Shown here in pieces: positions 1 to 9,211 of a DNA stretch of 64,000 bases (the stretch's first letter is position 1; the number at the start of each line of letters is the position of its first letter). This DNA is from Arthrobacter sp. EpRS71 (GTDB lineage: Bacteria > Actinomycetota > Actinomycetes > Actinomycetales > Micrococcaceae): assembly GCF_001512285.1 (NCBI RefSeq), contig NZ_LNUV01000006.1, forward strand, positions 1,407,273-1,471,272, read 5' to 3'. The position numbers were made by a program, and so were the translations under genes. Under the pieces are notes generated by a model that searched no databases, was not told the DNA's origin, and saw only the letters and a list, made by a program, of their open reading frames with translations.

Positions 1-2
1 TC

Positions 3-785
3 TGGGCATTTGGCGACGCCCCTCAGTTAGGCATCGGTTTGGCAGAGGGAATGGCACCTTCTCCCATGCCGGGGTGGGTTCCAGGCTCTGCTTCTTGGGG
101 CGGGCGGCCCGTGACGGACGTACAGGTCCAGCAATGGTGGGCTTGGTATGCGGGGTCTGTTGTGGACGCAACCATCTGGCAGATTCAAGAGCTACGAAAG
201 CTCGGGTATTCGGGGCGTGTGCATGTTCCGGTAGCGGGCCGGGGCGTCCTTCCAACAGATAAAGCAAGGGCTATAAAGGGCCGCCTGGACGGTCGATCAA
301 ACCCGGACGGCGCCCAGGAACGTGGTTTGGACTACTCCACCCAGTTCGCTCTGCTTGCAACATTGGCCGGCGTGGACGTGGACTTCACAGGGCTCGACGA
401 CGTGTCAGCGGTGAGGGCAGCAGCTGCGGTACCGAGGCAGGACCATTGCCTCGCTGCTGACGAGGAGAGCGTGCTGCAGAGAGACGTCTCATTGTGGTCT
501 TCTCACAGGTACATCAGCGCCTTGGCGCGGCGTGCCGGACTGGGATTGGTGGGTGAGAACCCCGGGCCGCCCGATTCACCTTTCACGGGCGGCTCACCGC
601 TGTCAGATAGCCTGGCCGAACAGTTGCGGGCCGCTCCGAGATACGCCGCGGAGTGTGGAATGACCATGTTCATGTTCGGCTTTGAAGAGAATCTCTTTGA
701 GGAGGAGAACCCCGTGGGCAAAGGCGTCACGCTTGAGGACTATAAAGAGGTGATCCAACAGCTGCAGCTTTCTGCTCAGCGGTGA
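3..785 (+). CDS. Glycoside-hydrolase-like protein, C-terminal part (5' end outside window)
   Basis: The frame is open at the left edge, so the N-terminus is missing and about 260 residues are visible. The residues around the edge (WAFGDAPQ, then PSPMPGWVPG) and the following WWAWYAGS and LRKLGYSGRVHVPVAG stretches resemble the end of a TIM-barrel glycosidase of the beta-galactosidase type. A later FMFGFEENLFE segment could carry acidic residues, but I cannot name a catalytic pair. A secreted beta-helix protein follows on the same strand after about 110 bases, which suggests polysaccharide handling. The family is inferred from general look, not from a diagnostic motif; it could be another carbohydrate-active or hypothetical protein. 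Confidence 0.5.
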   Translation, partial: WAFGDAPQLGIGLAEGMAPSPMPGWVPGSASWGGRPVTDVQVQQWWAWYAGSVVDATIWQIQELRKLGYSGRVHVPVAGRGVLPTDKARAIKGRLDGRSNPDGAQERGLDYSTQFALLATLAGVDVDFTGLDDVSAVRAAAAVPRQDHCLAADEESVLQRDVSLWSSHRYISALARRAGLGLVGENPGPPDSPFTGGSPLSDSLAEQLRAAPRYAAECGMTMFMFGFEENLFEEENPVGKGVTLEDYKEVIQQLQLSAQR

Positions 786-895
786 GGTTCCTTAAGAAGA
801 GGTTTTCGGTTCACGCCACGTCCGCCGAGGTCATCACACTTACTCAATGAACGCTTTTTCACATGCAAGCTGAAATACAGAGGAGACTGCCTACA

Positions 896-2158
896 GTGGC
901 TACTTATAACAGGGCTTCTAAGTTCCTTTCGTCTTCCGCGGATGGAGCGAGTGGTGCATTCACTGCGTCGTCAGGTGAGGGACCTAACGGTGGTGTCAGG
1001 AAACTCCGGAGGGCTCGCAGGGCGACCGCAATAGGCACTGCCATGATTGTCATTGGTGCGCTCGCCCCAACCGCTGCTCCTGCGGCAATTGGACTGCCGG
1101 TTGAGGGTTCAGCAGCAACCCTGGCGGTCACGTCGTCTTCGTGTTCACTAAGCGGGGCTACGGGTAGTAGCTCAACCAGCATCTACAACGTCACCGCTAC
1201 ACCGAACGATGCGATCGACGACACTCAAAATATCCAAGGCAGGATTAACGCTGCCGGAGCCGCCGGTGGAGGAGTGGTAAAAATCCCTGCGGGTACTTTC
1301 CTTATCAATGGCAAATTGCTCATGATGAGCAACGTAAAGCTCGAAGGTGTTGGTCCTGCCACAGTTCTGAAAGCTGGTCCTTCATTCACAAGCAACACCG
1401 GGCCCGCCGGCGGATATCCCTTGGTGACTACCGGCGGCGCTGACAACACCACCCTCTCGAACTTCACTGCAGACCAGTCAGGTGACACTTTGAACGGCAA
1501 TGTGCCGGGGCGACTGAACGAGTATGTGATTGACGTCCGCGATTCGATCAATTCGCTGGTCCAGGGTGTCCACACGAGAAACCCGTTTACGTACTCAATA
1601 GCGTTTGTGGGCGGCACGAAATGGTGTGTTAAGGACAGCGATACCCAGTCCGCAACCAACGGCAAGTACGTGGAATTGGATGGCATCCACGCGATGAACA
1701 CGAGCGTCGGGGACATCGTGGGGAATGTGGTGGACCAGCGTATAGGCACTGACGGCGATGACGGTATCGCCGTTCACACGTATGGGGATGAAGATGTTCA
1801 CGACATCAGGATTGCCAATAACAATGTTCGCGGAGGGCGTCACGGCGCCGGTATTGACCTGGCTGGAGGATCCGGGACCGTCTACAACATTAATCTCACC
1901 GGCAACACCGTCTGGGGTTCGCCTCGGGGTTTACACGACGCGTATTACGACGGCACTAAGCAAATTCACCACATACAAATCGTGGGGAACATCTTTAGGG
2001 ACAACGACATCAAGACCTTGGGCGGAGCAGTAGACTTCGAGCGTCCGGTGACTTACGTGACCATGACAGACAACACGGCCTGCAATTCAGGTGACTACCG
2101 TCTTCCCGCGGGCACCGGCAACGTAAATGCCGGAAATACGCAGACCTCGACGTGTTGA
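896..2158 (+). CDS. Secreted right-handed beta-helix (pectate-lyase-superfamily-like) protein
   Basis: About 420 residues. I prefer the GTG at 896 over the upstream in-frame ATG at 863 because AGAGGAG ends about 10 bases before the GTG. The N-terminus has an Arg-rich stretch (RKLRRARRA) followed by a hydrophobic segment ending in APTAAPAAIG, which fits a long signal peptide. The mature part has the hallmarks of a parallel beta-helix: DDTQNIQGRINAA near the start, GGGVVKIPAGTFLING, LEGVGPATVLKAG, then repeated Asn/Gly-rich turns such as NNVRGGRHGAG and LTGNTVWGS. This family binds or cleaves extracellular polysaccharide; the substrate cannot be read from the sequence. It ends one base before the stop of the convergent GGDEF gene. 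Confidence 0.75.
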   Translation: MATYNRASKFLSSSADGASGAFTASSGEGPNGGVRKLRRARRATAIGTAMIVIGALAPTAAPAAIGLPVEGSAATLAVTSSSCSLSGATGSSSTSIYNVTATPNDAIDDTQNIQGRINAAGAAGGGVVKIPAGTFLINGKLLMMSNVKLEGVGPATVLKAGPSFTSNTGPAGGYPLVTTGGADNTTLSNFTADQSGDTLNGNVPGRLNEYVIDVRDSINSLVQGVHTRNPFTYSIAFVGGTKWCVKDSDTQSATNGKYVELDGIHAMNTSVGDIVGNVVDQRIGTDGDDGIAVHTYGDEDVHDIRIANNNVRGGRHGAGIDLAGGSGTVYNINLTGNTVWGSPRGLHDAYYDGTKQIHHIQIVGNIFRDNDIKTLGGAVDFERPVTYVTMTDNTACNSGDYRLPAGTGNVNAGNTQTSTC

Positions 2159-2159
2159 G

Positions 2160-3062
2160 TCATTCTGAGCGGAGGGCGCCGGCCAGGGACACCCGGTTCC
2201 GGCCGGAGGCTTTTGCTGCGTAGAGGGCCAAGTCAGCTTCGCGCAGTAGTTGCTCGGTTCCGGCACGGTGGCCGTCGGTGAAGGCGGAAATGCCCGCACT
2301 GATGGTCAGGACCCCGTCGGGATCGCCGGAATGCTCAATCCTCGAGTCCTGTACGGCAGACCGAACACGCTCCAAGACAATCCGGGCGTCGTCCGCCTGC
2401 TGATCGCGTAAGACCAGGAGAAATTCCTCGCCGCCAAATCTGTAGACGGCATCGGACTTCCGGACCTCGCCTGCCAGTGTTGCCGCAATGGAAATCAGTG
2501 CGGCGTCGCCCGCCTGGTGGCCGTAAATGTCGTTATAGCTCTTGAAGTTGTCCACATCCACCATGGCCAGGCAGTAGTCACGGTCCAGTGTGCCGAGGTC
2601 CTCCGCCAGTTTCAACCGGTTGTGCAGCTTGGTCAGGGGGTCCGTGCGTGCTTGCTCGGTCAGCGCAGAGCGGTACCGGGCCAGGTCCGCGTGCAGGGAG
2701 GTAATCCGCTGGGCCGCCAGGAGACGGATGTGCAGGCTGAATGGATCCAGGGGTTTGGTGACATAGTCATCAGCTCCGGCTTCCATCCCGGCCAGGACGT
2801 CTTTCCGCGAACCGTGCGAGGTCACCAGGATCACGTAGGTGTAGCTGTCGTCCTCGGCGGCCCGGATGGCGCGGCATAGATCCAACCCGTTCAGGCCGGG
2901 CATCATCAGGTCAGTGACCACAGCTTCGGGGCTGTGTTCCTTGTAGAGCTGCCATGCCGAGTCACCGTCGACGGCCACAATGCACTCGTGCCCGGACTGC
3001 TCCACGGCGGCCTTGGTGATCATCCTGGAGATCTGGTCGTCGTCGGCGATGAGGATTTTCAT
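2160..3062 (-). CDS. Response regulator with REC and GGDEF domains (diguanylate cyclase)
   Basis: 300 residues. Residues 1-120 form a receiver domain: acidic DDD near the N-terminus, the phospho-acceptor Asp in VVTDLMMPG and the Lys in VTKPLDP. Residues about 140-290 form a GGDEF domain with the active-site motif GGEEF. An RxxD sequence (RKSD) lies exactly five residues before it, which is the classical inhibitory site for product feedback by c-di-GMP. The protein should make c-di-GMP from two GTP when phosphorylated. Its ATG overlaps the stop of the hybrid histidine kinase by 4 bases, so the two are translationally coupled and the kinase is the likely phosphate donor. No EAL or HD-GYP domain is present. 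Confidence 0.93.
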   Translation of the reverse strand: MKILIADDDQISRMITKAAVEQSGHECIVAVDGDSAWQLYKEHSPEAVVTDLMMPGLNGLDLCRAIRAAEDDSYTYVILVTSHGSRKDVLAGMEAGADDYVTKPLDPFSLHIRLLAAQRITSLHADLARYRSALTEQARTDPLTKLHNRLKLAEDLGTLDRDYCLAMVDVDNFKSYNDIYGHQAGDAALISIAATLAGEVRKSDAVYRFGGEEFLLVLRDQQADDARIVLERVRSAVQDSRIEHSGDPDGVLTISAGISAFTDGHRAGTEQLLREADLALYAAKASGRNRVSLAGALRSE

Positions 3063-6000
3063 GACGTTCCCCGTAGTGGTGCTTCCCGCACGTGTGCCCC
3101 CGTTAATGTCTGTTCAAGTGCTGCGTCCACGCGCAGGAGTTCAGCCTGCAACTGGTCCAGCAGAAGCGGTCCGTTGTTTCCAAGGTCCGTTCCCGTCTGG
3201 TTTCCGAGCCGCTCCAGTTCCTTACAAAGGCCGGCAGCGCCAGCGGCTCCGATGTTGGCAGCCGCCCCGGCGAGCTTGTGGGCTGCGGCTGCCACAGCGG
3301 CGGATTGTCCGGTGACAAGCGCCGAGCGCATTGTGGCCAAGGCTCCTTGGGAATCCTGCCGGAAAGCTTTGACGGCTTCAGGCAGCAGACCCAAACCGTC
3401 GGCGGGCCCCAGCTCGCGCAGGACTTCCAGCCGCTCCAGGTCAAGGACAACAGAGTTCGACGCCGGTGCTTCCGCCTGCGGCTGCGCGGTATCCGTCCCG
3501 GCGCCCGGTGCGGCAACGGCGTCCGCCCCCGCATCCGGCGCGGCAACAGCGTCCACCCAGCCATCCGCCGTCGAGTCCTGCTCCTGTTGCGGTACCCAAC
3601 GGGAGAGGACTTCAGCGAGTTTTGCCAGATCCACGGGCTTGCTGATGTAGTCATCCATTCCCGCAGCGAAGCAGCGCTCGCGGTCTTCGTCCAAGGCCCC
3701 GGCCGTCATGGCGATGATGGGGATCCTTGCTGAATGGCCGTTGCGGGTACGGATGGCCCGGGTTGCGTCGAAGCCGTCCATGACGGGCATATGGCAGTCC
3801 ATGAGGACCGCTGCGTAAGTGCCGGACAGGGCAGCGGAGACGGCTTGTTCCCCGTCGTCCACAATGTGCACCTCGTAGCCGAGTCGGTTGGCCATTCCGC
3901 GGGCCACCAGCTGGTTCACTTCGTTGTCCTCGGCCACCAGCAGCTTCCCGAGCCGGGGCACAGGTTCCGCCTTTTCGTCTCGGAAGGCAAGCGCCGGCGG
4001 GGTAGGTGCGCCGGCGGTCTTGGTGGCCAGCACCCGCAGAAGACGGTTGTAGAGTTCGGAGCTGCGGACGGGTTTGGTCAGGTATTCGCGGATTCCGGCG
4101 GAGGTGAGGTCGCTCCTTTCCACCTGCATGGTGGAGGTCAGCAGGATGATCCCCGGGCCGCCGGAGCCGTTGGCGTCGTCCTTGATGTTGCGGGCAAGTT
4201 GGAGCCCGTCGGTGTCTGGCATGCACATGTCCACCACGGCGATGTCGTAAGGGTGACTTGATCGGGTCGCGGCACGGTATTCGTCCAGTGCGGAGGCGGC
4301 GTCGGCAACTGAGACGGGCAGCATGCCCCAACTGGCCAGTTGTGTTTCCAGCACCAGGCGGTTGGTTGCATTGTCGTCCACCACCAGCACCCGGCGTCCC
4401 GCCAACGTGGCTGGCAAGGATTCCATGTCCGAGGCGGCCGGGCCAACAGGCAGGTCAAGGTCAAACCAGAACCGGCTGCCCGCTCCAGGCTCACTATCCA
4501 CGCCGATTGTGCCACCCATGACTTCCGTGAGGCGCCGGGAGATGGCCAAGCCCAGCCCGGTTCCACCGTAGCGGCGGGTGGTGGAGGCATCTGCCTGGGC
4601 GAAGGATTCGAAGAGCCTCTGATGATTCTCGGCGCTGATGCCAATGCCGGTGTCTCTTACCTCGAAGCGCAGTGAAGCTGTGTTCGGATCTTGCGCCACG
4701 ACGGAGACCTGGACTTCCACTTCGCCGGAGGGAGTGAACTTGACGGCATTGGATGACAGGTTCAGCAGAATTTGCCGGATGCGGCCGGCGTCGCCCATCA
4801 GGCGGGCCGGAACGTCCGGGTGGCAGTAGGAGATGAGCTCCAGGTTCTTCCCCTGCGCGGCTTCCACCACCAGTCCCGCTACTTCTTCCACCAGCGCCCG
4901 GGGGTCGAAGACGTTGACGTCCAGGTCCACTTTCCCGGCTTCAAGCTTGGAGAAGTCAAGGATGTCGTTGATCAGGGTCAGCAGGACCTCACCGGCGCCT
5001 TTGACGCCTTGGGCGTACTGCCGTTGACCCTCGCTGAGCTGTGTGTCCATCATGAGCGAGGTCAGGCCGATCACCGCGTTGAGCGGGGTCCGGATCTCAT
5101 GGCTCATGGTGGCCAGGAACTCGGACTTGAGGCGGCTGGCCTCCAACGCAGCCTCGCGGGCTGTCAGGAGTTCCTTCTCTGCAGCTTTGCGTTCGGTGAT
5201 GTCCCGGGAGATGGTGGCTACGCCGCGGATGCCGGATTCACCCCGCACTGGAGATAACGTCACGGACACAGGAATAACCTCGCCGTCGTTGCGGCGCCGC
5301 TGGCTTTCGTAGTTCTGCACCTCGCCGCTTTGCGCAGTGTTTTCCAAGGCGAGGCGTTCGTTCGCCAGCAGGTCCTGCGGTACGAAGAAATCGCCCTTCC
5401 GCCCGATGGCTTCCGCAGCCGGGTAGCCGAAGATGCGCTCCGCTCCAGGGTTCCAGCTGGTGATCACACCGTCGGGGGTCTCGCCGATGATGGCGTCCCC
5501 CGAGGAGTTGACGATCGCTCCCAGGCCCTCAAGTTCGGCAGTGCGTTGAGCCACCTTCGACTCAAGATCACGGGTCAGTGTCACATTCTCGACGACGATC
5601 AGCACCTGCCGCACGATCACAAACACCACCACCACAAGCCCGGTGATCAGCAGGACCCGGTCCTCCCCGATGGGACGGGAGCGCGAGAAGAACACGGCAC
5701 TGAACACGGGCAGGTAGGGGAGCAGCTCGAGGGCGGCCGCATAGGCGCGACCGTCCTTCTGTGTGGTGCCCGCTTCCGGAAGCAGAGGACTAAGCCCCAC
5801 CAGCAGGAAGGCAAACACCCACCCCAGGGCCAAAGGGGATCCCGTGACTCCCCCCACGCCTTGGAGCGTCAAGCTCATATAGGCCAGGTCCGTAACGGCG
5901 AGGATCCAGAAGCCGACGCCCAGGCTCAACCAAGGCAGCCGACGCCCACGGGCCGCGCGCATGGTCAGGACGATCACTACGGAAACCATGAGGACGTCAG

Positions 6001-6559
6001 CGATGGGGTAAGCCATCTGCGTTGCATGGGCAAAAGCATCCTGATCGGTGGCCTCTGCCAGGGGGCCCAGTACGGAACTCCATGCAATGAAGAAAGTGGA
6101 GCTGGCCACCACTCCTGCGTCCAAGATGGTGCGGCGCAGCGGAATGGGCCGCCCTTGGCCTTTCAAGAGCAACACCAAACCGATGGAGGTGGGCAGCGCG
6201 TACCAAACAAAGCCGACGTCCGCGAAGGACGGGAACGGGTACTGGTGGTCCAAGGTGATGCCGTTGATGGTCCACACCGTTTGCCCGGCGCTCCAGATGG
6301 CCAAGCCCGCCACGATGAACCAGCGGCCGGAATTGTTGTCCCGGCGTCTCCGGGCAGCGAGGGCGTGGGTGGTCAGCGCGGTGAGTGCAGCGAGAAGGAT
6401 CGCCAGGTCGCCGGCGAGTTGCGCCGTCGAGGTTCCTGCTCCGCTCGTCAGACCGAAAACCAGCAGAACCAAACAGACCCCAACCGGAACCAGGAAGAGC
6501 GGAAAAACCTGCCGCGTGGACCAGCGCATTGGAGAAACCCCGTGCTTAACTTGTGCCAC
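3059..6559 (-). CDS. Hybrid sensor histidine kinase (membrane sensor-PAS-HisKA-HATPase-REC-REC-HPt)
   Basis: 1166 residues, GTG start with GGGGG four bases upstream. Order of domains: about nine membrane segments (residues 15-325), a PAS domain with PAC tail (345-460), HisKA with phospho-His in SHEIRTPL (H487), a HATPase with N, G1 and G2 boxes (NAVKFTPSG, DTGIGIS, GGTGLGLAISR), a first receiver (Asp777 in VVDMCMPD), a second receiver (Asp921 in LMDCHMPVMDG), an Ala/Pro-rich linker, and a C-terminal HPt domain (H1094 in AAHKLAGAA). This is a full His-Asp-His relay of the BarA/ArcB design. The overlapping GGDEF response regulator is the probable output. The ligand of the membrane region is unknown; no periplasmic domain of any size is obvious. 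Confidence 0.93.
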   Translation of the reverse strand: MAQVKHGVSPMRWSTRQVFPLFLVPVGVCLVLLVFGLTSGAGTSTAQLAGDLAILLAALTALTTHALAARRRRDNNSGRWFIVAGLAIWSAGQTVWTINGITLDHQYPFPSFADVGFVWYALPTSIGLVLLLKGQGRPIPLRRTILDAGVVASSTFFIAWSSVLGPLAEATDQDAFAHATQMAYPIADVLMVSVVIVLTMRAARGRRLPWLSLGVGFWILAVTDLAYMSLTLQGVGGVTGSPLALGWVFAFLLVGLSPLLPEAGTTQKDGRAYAAALELLPYLPVFSAVFFSRSRPIGEDRVLLITGLVVVVFVIVRQVLIVVENVTLTRDLESKVAQRTAELEGLGAIVNSSGDAIIGETPDGVITSWNPGAERIFGYPAAEAIGRKGDFFVPQDLLANERLALENTAQSGEVQNYESQRRRNDGEVIPVSVTLSPVRGESGIRGVATISRDITERKAAEKELLTAREAALEASRLKSEFLATMSHEIRTPLNAVIGLTSLMMDTQLSEGQRQYAQGVKGAGEVLLTLINDILDFSKLEAGKVDLDVNVFDPRALVEEVAGLVVEAAQGKNLELISYCHPDVPARLMGDAGRIRQILLNLSSNAVKFTPSGEVEVQVSVVAQDPNTASLRFEVRDTGIGISAENHQRLFESFAQADASTTRRYGGTGLGLAISRRLTEVMGGTIGVDSEPGAGSRFWFDLDLPVGPAASDMESLPATLAGRRVLVVDDNATNRLVLETQLASWGMLPVSVADAASALDEYRAATRSSHPYDIAVVDMCMPDTDGLQLARNIKDDANGSGGPGIILLTSTMQVERSDLTSAGIREYLTKPVRSSELYNRLLRVLATKTAGAPTPPALAFRDEKAEPVPRLGKLLVAEDNEVNQLVARGMANRLGYEVHIVDDGEQAVSAALSGTYAAVLMDCHMPVMDGFDATRAIRTRNGHSARIPIIAMTAGALDEDRERCFAAGMDDYISKPVDLAKLAEVLSRWVPQQEQDSTADGWVDAVAAPDAGADAVAAPGAGTDTAQPQAEAPASNSVVLDLERLEVLRELGPADGLGLLPEAVKAFRQDSQGALATMRSALVTGQSAAVAAAAHKLAGAAANIGAAGAAGLCKELERLGNQTGTDLGNNGPLLLDQLQAELLRVDAALEQTLTGAHVREAPLRGTS

Positions 6560-6843
6560 TGAACCCCCGCCTTCACAGGTGGCCTTACCCTAAAGCGAAC
6601 AACGCCGCTAGTCTGCGCTGAGGAGAGCATACGCCGAAAAGCGCTGGTGAGGGGTGGATCACACGCTTTTGACGGCTGAAGTCATAGGCCGTCCGCCAAT
6701 CGTGGGCTGAGTGGCGGGCTCCCCGCAGCGGGCTCCAGGGCAGCCTTAGCCCATATGTGTGGGTCCACCAGGGCGGCGCCCTGTTCACTCCTATAGTTGG
6801 TGTAGTTCATTGCACGGCGCTGGAGCGCCAAGAAAGGCCAGAG

Positions 6844-7260
6844 GTGCTTGCTCGGCAGTACGCCACATGGTGGCTCAAGGCGCTTTTCATCGCGTATCTG
6901 GTTGCGCTCGCCTTCGTCGTCTTCCTGCCTGCGCGTGAAGCCAGCACGGTCACAGGCTTTGTCGGGGTCATTGCAGGCTGGCTGTCCGTTCTCGGCCTTC
7001 CACAGGAGGCCGCCGCCATCGGAGTGGAATTCATGGCGAATATCGTCATGTTTGTACCCTTTGGCGCATTCGTCCGTCTGCTGAAACCAACACTGAACTT
7101 GTGGCCGGTGGCCCTTCTGGCCGCTGTATCGTCCGGGGCCATCGAAATTCTTCAGCTGCTGATACCTGGCAGGGTGACTGCCTTATCGGACGTCGTGGCC
7201 AACACCTTGGGGGCTTTGGCGGGCCTTGTGCTAGCTAGGAAGCTCGCTTCCGCGGGCTAG
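6844..7260 (+). CDS. VanZ-like membrane protein
   Basis: About 138 residues from the GTG at 6844, which has AAAGG seven bases upstream; the frame stays open to an ATG at 6757, but those extra 29 residues look non-membrane and unlike the family. Membrane helices are visible at the N-terminus (LFIAYLVALAFVVFLP), in the middle (EFMANIVMFVPFGAFVRLL, the conserved VanZ signature with Asn and Pro) and near the end (VALLAAVSSGAIEILQLL, then VANTLGALAGLVLA). VanZ relatives are linked to teicoplanin resistance and to envelope functions, but the biochemical role is not established. It stands alone between the divergent kinase and the convergent LCP gene. Confidence 0.8.
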   Translation: MLARQYATWWLKALFIAYLVALAFVVFLPAREASTVTGFVGVIAGWLSVLGLPQEAAAIGVEFMANIVMFVPFGAFVRLLKPTLNLWPVALLAAVSSGAIEILQLLIPGRVTALSDVVANTLGALAGLVLARKLASAG

Positions 7261-7287
7261 GCCCTGCCAAGCTGCAACGGCTGACGC

Positions 7288-8340
7288 TCACTGTCCTTTG
7301 TCGAGGGCATGCGCCGTGACGTACGTGCCCAACTGGTCCTTGGAGAGTGCGGCTGCGATGTCAGCGATCGCCGTGGTGTCAGCCAGGACGATTGACTGCC
7401 CATCCGTTGAGGTTCCCGTGCCCAGGGTGGGGAGGGTGAACATTATGGTGTCTTGGGCGCGGACATCTTTCATGGACAGGGAAAGACTGCCGATCGCGGC
7501 AGCATCAAAGTTCTTGTCCACGCTCACGAACGGGGACACCGCCGAGACCATGTTGCTGATTGTCACCGGGTTAGTGAGGGTTTCACGGGCAATGATCTTG
7601 CCCATCATGGATTTGAGGTATGCCTGTTGGTTTCGAACGCGCTGGTAGTCGCCATCGCTGAACGCCCGGCGCTCGCGAACAAAGGCGAGGGCTTCATCGC
7701 CGTCGAAAGTCTGCTTGCCTGCCTCATATTCCTGCCCGGCCATGGGTCCTGAACTGGGCGTGAACGGAATCTTGACGTCCACCTCCACGCCGCCCAAGGC
7801 GTCAGTGAGTCCCTTGAAACCTTCGAAGTCGATCATTGCCACGTGGTCGATGCGCTGATCAAAGAGCGACTCGACGGTCTGAACCATCAGCGGGACACCG
7901 CCGTAGGCAAGGGCGGCGTTGATTTTTGATGCTCCCTTTCCGGGTATGTCTACCCAGAGGTCCCGCATCAAGGACATTGCGTACGCCTTTTTCCTGTCGG
8001 CGGGAAGATGCAAAAGCATCAGGGTGTCCGCGCGTTGGTCAGTTGAGGCATTTGTCTCCACATCCACGTCTGCGCCGCGGCTATCGCTGCCCATCACCAG
8101 TATGTTCATTGCCGTATTGCCCTCGGCTTTTTGCGGCCGGGTGGATTCTGCCGGAAAAGCGTTCTCTATTTTGGTGGAGCCGGAGTTGAAGGTTTGTGCC
8201 AAGTTGAAGAGATACGCCCCGGCAATAAGGCCAACCACAAGCACCGCGGCCGCGAATCCGAGCAGCACGTTCCGGGTAGTCTTTTTGCGGTTCTTTTGAC
8301 GGTGGGAAGCCGGTTCAACGGAGGGCGTCGGGAGCGTCAT
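7288..8340 (-). CDS. LytR-CpsA-Psr (LCP) family glycopolymer ligase
   Basis: 350 residues. A basic N-terminus (QKNRKKTTRN) leads into one membrane anchor (VLLGFAAAVLVVGLIAGAYL), and an extracellular LCP domain follows. Conserved family stretches are MNILVMGSDSRG, RADTLMLLHLPAD, SLMRDLWVDIPG, INAALAYGG, FEGFKGLTDALGGVEVDV and LAFVRERR...DYQRVRNQQ, which contain the Arg and Asp residues that hold the polyprenyl pyrophosphate head group. LCP enzymes transfer lipid-linked glycopolymers onto peptidoglycan. The protein is a close paralogue of the LCP protein at 52273-53349, sharing most motifs word for word. A low-molecular-weight tyrosine phosphatase gene lies about 100 bases downstream of its divergent end on the same strand. 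Confidence 0.92.
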   Translation of the reverse strand: MTLPTPSVEPASHRQKNRKKTTRNVLLGFAAAVLVVGLIAGAYLFNLAQTFNSGSTKIENAFPAESTRPQKAEGNTAMNILVMGSDSRGADVDVETNASTDQRADTLMLLHLPADRKKAYAMSLMRDLWVDIPGKGASKINAALAYGGVPLMVQTVESLFDQRIDHVAMIDFEGFKGLTDALGGVEVDVKIPFTPSSGPMAGQEYEAGKQTFDGDEALAFVRERRAFSDGDYQRVRNQQAYLKSMMGKIIARETLTNPVTISNMVSAVSPFVSVDKNFDAAAIGSLSLSMKDVRAQDTIMFTLPTLGTGTSTDGQSIVLADTTAIADIAAALSKDQLGTYVTAHALDKGQ

Positions 8341-8449
8341 AGGTTCCTTGGTGTTGGCGGCAGCAGCGAGGGCGTTCGGCTTGGCTCAACCTACTGTGGC
8401 GGAGAAGGGGCAAACCTATTGCTGATCCGTTTGATCCATGCCAGGTGAT

Positions 8450-9046
8450 CTAGGCCGGCGCCGTCAGGCGTGCGAAACGGAGGATGGCCAGGATGGCCGG
8501 GGCCAACTCATCCTCCATCTGGCGGTAGACCTCTTCTGCTCGTCGGTAGGGATCTACTACGTCGTTGTCAGCAGGATCGGATGGCACTGCGAGGTGGCGG
8601 ACGGAGGCCGCACGGGTGGGCAGTGCGCGCCACAACTCCGTGATGTCACCGGCAGGGGCGGCATCGCCGCGGTTCTCCAGCACGGATAGCATCCGCGCGA
8701 ATTCCCGCACTGTGAAGGTGCGCTTCAACAGGGACGCTTCCATTTGGAGTACTTCGCCGCGGTGCTTGGACGTCATGGCCAGCACCAGGTCCGTTTCCTT
8801 GAGGATCTGCGGGGTTAGTTGCCTGGCCGCGAAGCCGTCCGGGCTGCCGCGGAAGGTGCTGATGATGTGCGCCGATAGCGGTTGGATGGGCGCTCCCACC
8901 ATGGCCCGCGTTCCGGCGCTGCGCACCTCAAAGGATCCGGGGCTTACTTGGTTCAGCCCTGTCTGCAGCAACCGTTCGGCCACGGGGGAGCGGCAGATGT
9001 TCCCTGTGCAGACGGTAAGAATCCTGAAGGGCTGGGGCGATTCCAC
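8450..9046 (-). CDS. Low-molecular-weight protein-tyrosine phosphatase
   Basis: About 198 residues from a GTG with AAAGAG upstream; a longer frame begins at 9130 but its extra 28 residues do not resemble the family. The catalytic P-loop CTGNICRS (CX5RS) lies about 12 residues after the start, and the general-acid Asp is probably that in VVDPYRRAEE near the C-terminus. These enzymes dephosphorylate tyrosine autokinases that control exopolysaccharide assembly. A second copy at 37190-37825 sits directly behind such a kinase; this one is next to an LCP gene instead. The length is greater than the usual 140-160 residues because of an insert between the P-loop and the DP motif, a feature shared by both copies. 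Confidence 0.87.
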   Translation of the reverse strand: MESPQPFRILTVCTGNICRSPVAERLLQTGLNQVSPGSFEVRSAGTRAMVGAPIQPLSAHIISTFRGSPDGFAARQLTPQILKETDLVLAMTSKHRGEVLQMEASLLKRTFTVREFARMLSVLENRGDAAPAGDITELWRALPTRAASVRHLAVPSDPADNDVVDPYRRAEEVYRQMEDELAPAILAILRFARLTAPA

Positions 9047-9211
9047 GTAAGGCTCTTTTCTGGCGGTGAGGGGGACAACTGAGGTCCCACCCCAAGTTAA
9101 CACGGCCGGAAGCGGGGATCTTGTCACCACTGCAGGGCAACGTTAATGGGTCCAATCATCGGTGCCACCTTGGATGGAACGCTTGACTGAGATCACCTGC
9201 TCCGCATATTC

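Noticed and set aside
5330..6562. 410-codon open frame on the plus strand
   Set aside because: It is fully antisense to the sensor kinase, has no ribosome site, and its product is an odd His/Gln/Gly-rich sequence without domain features.
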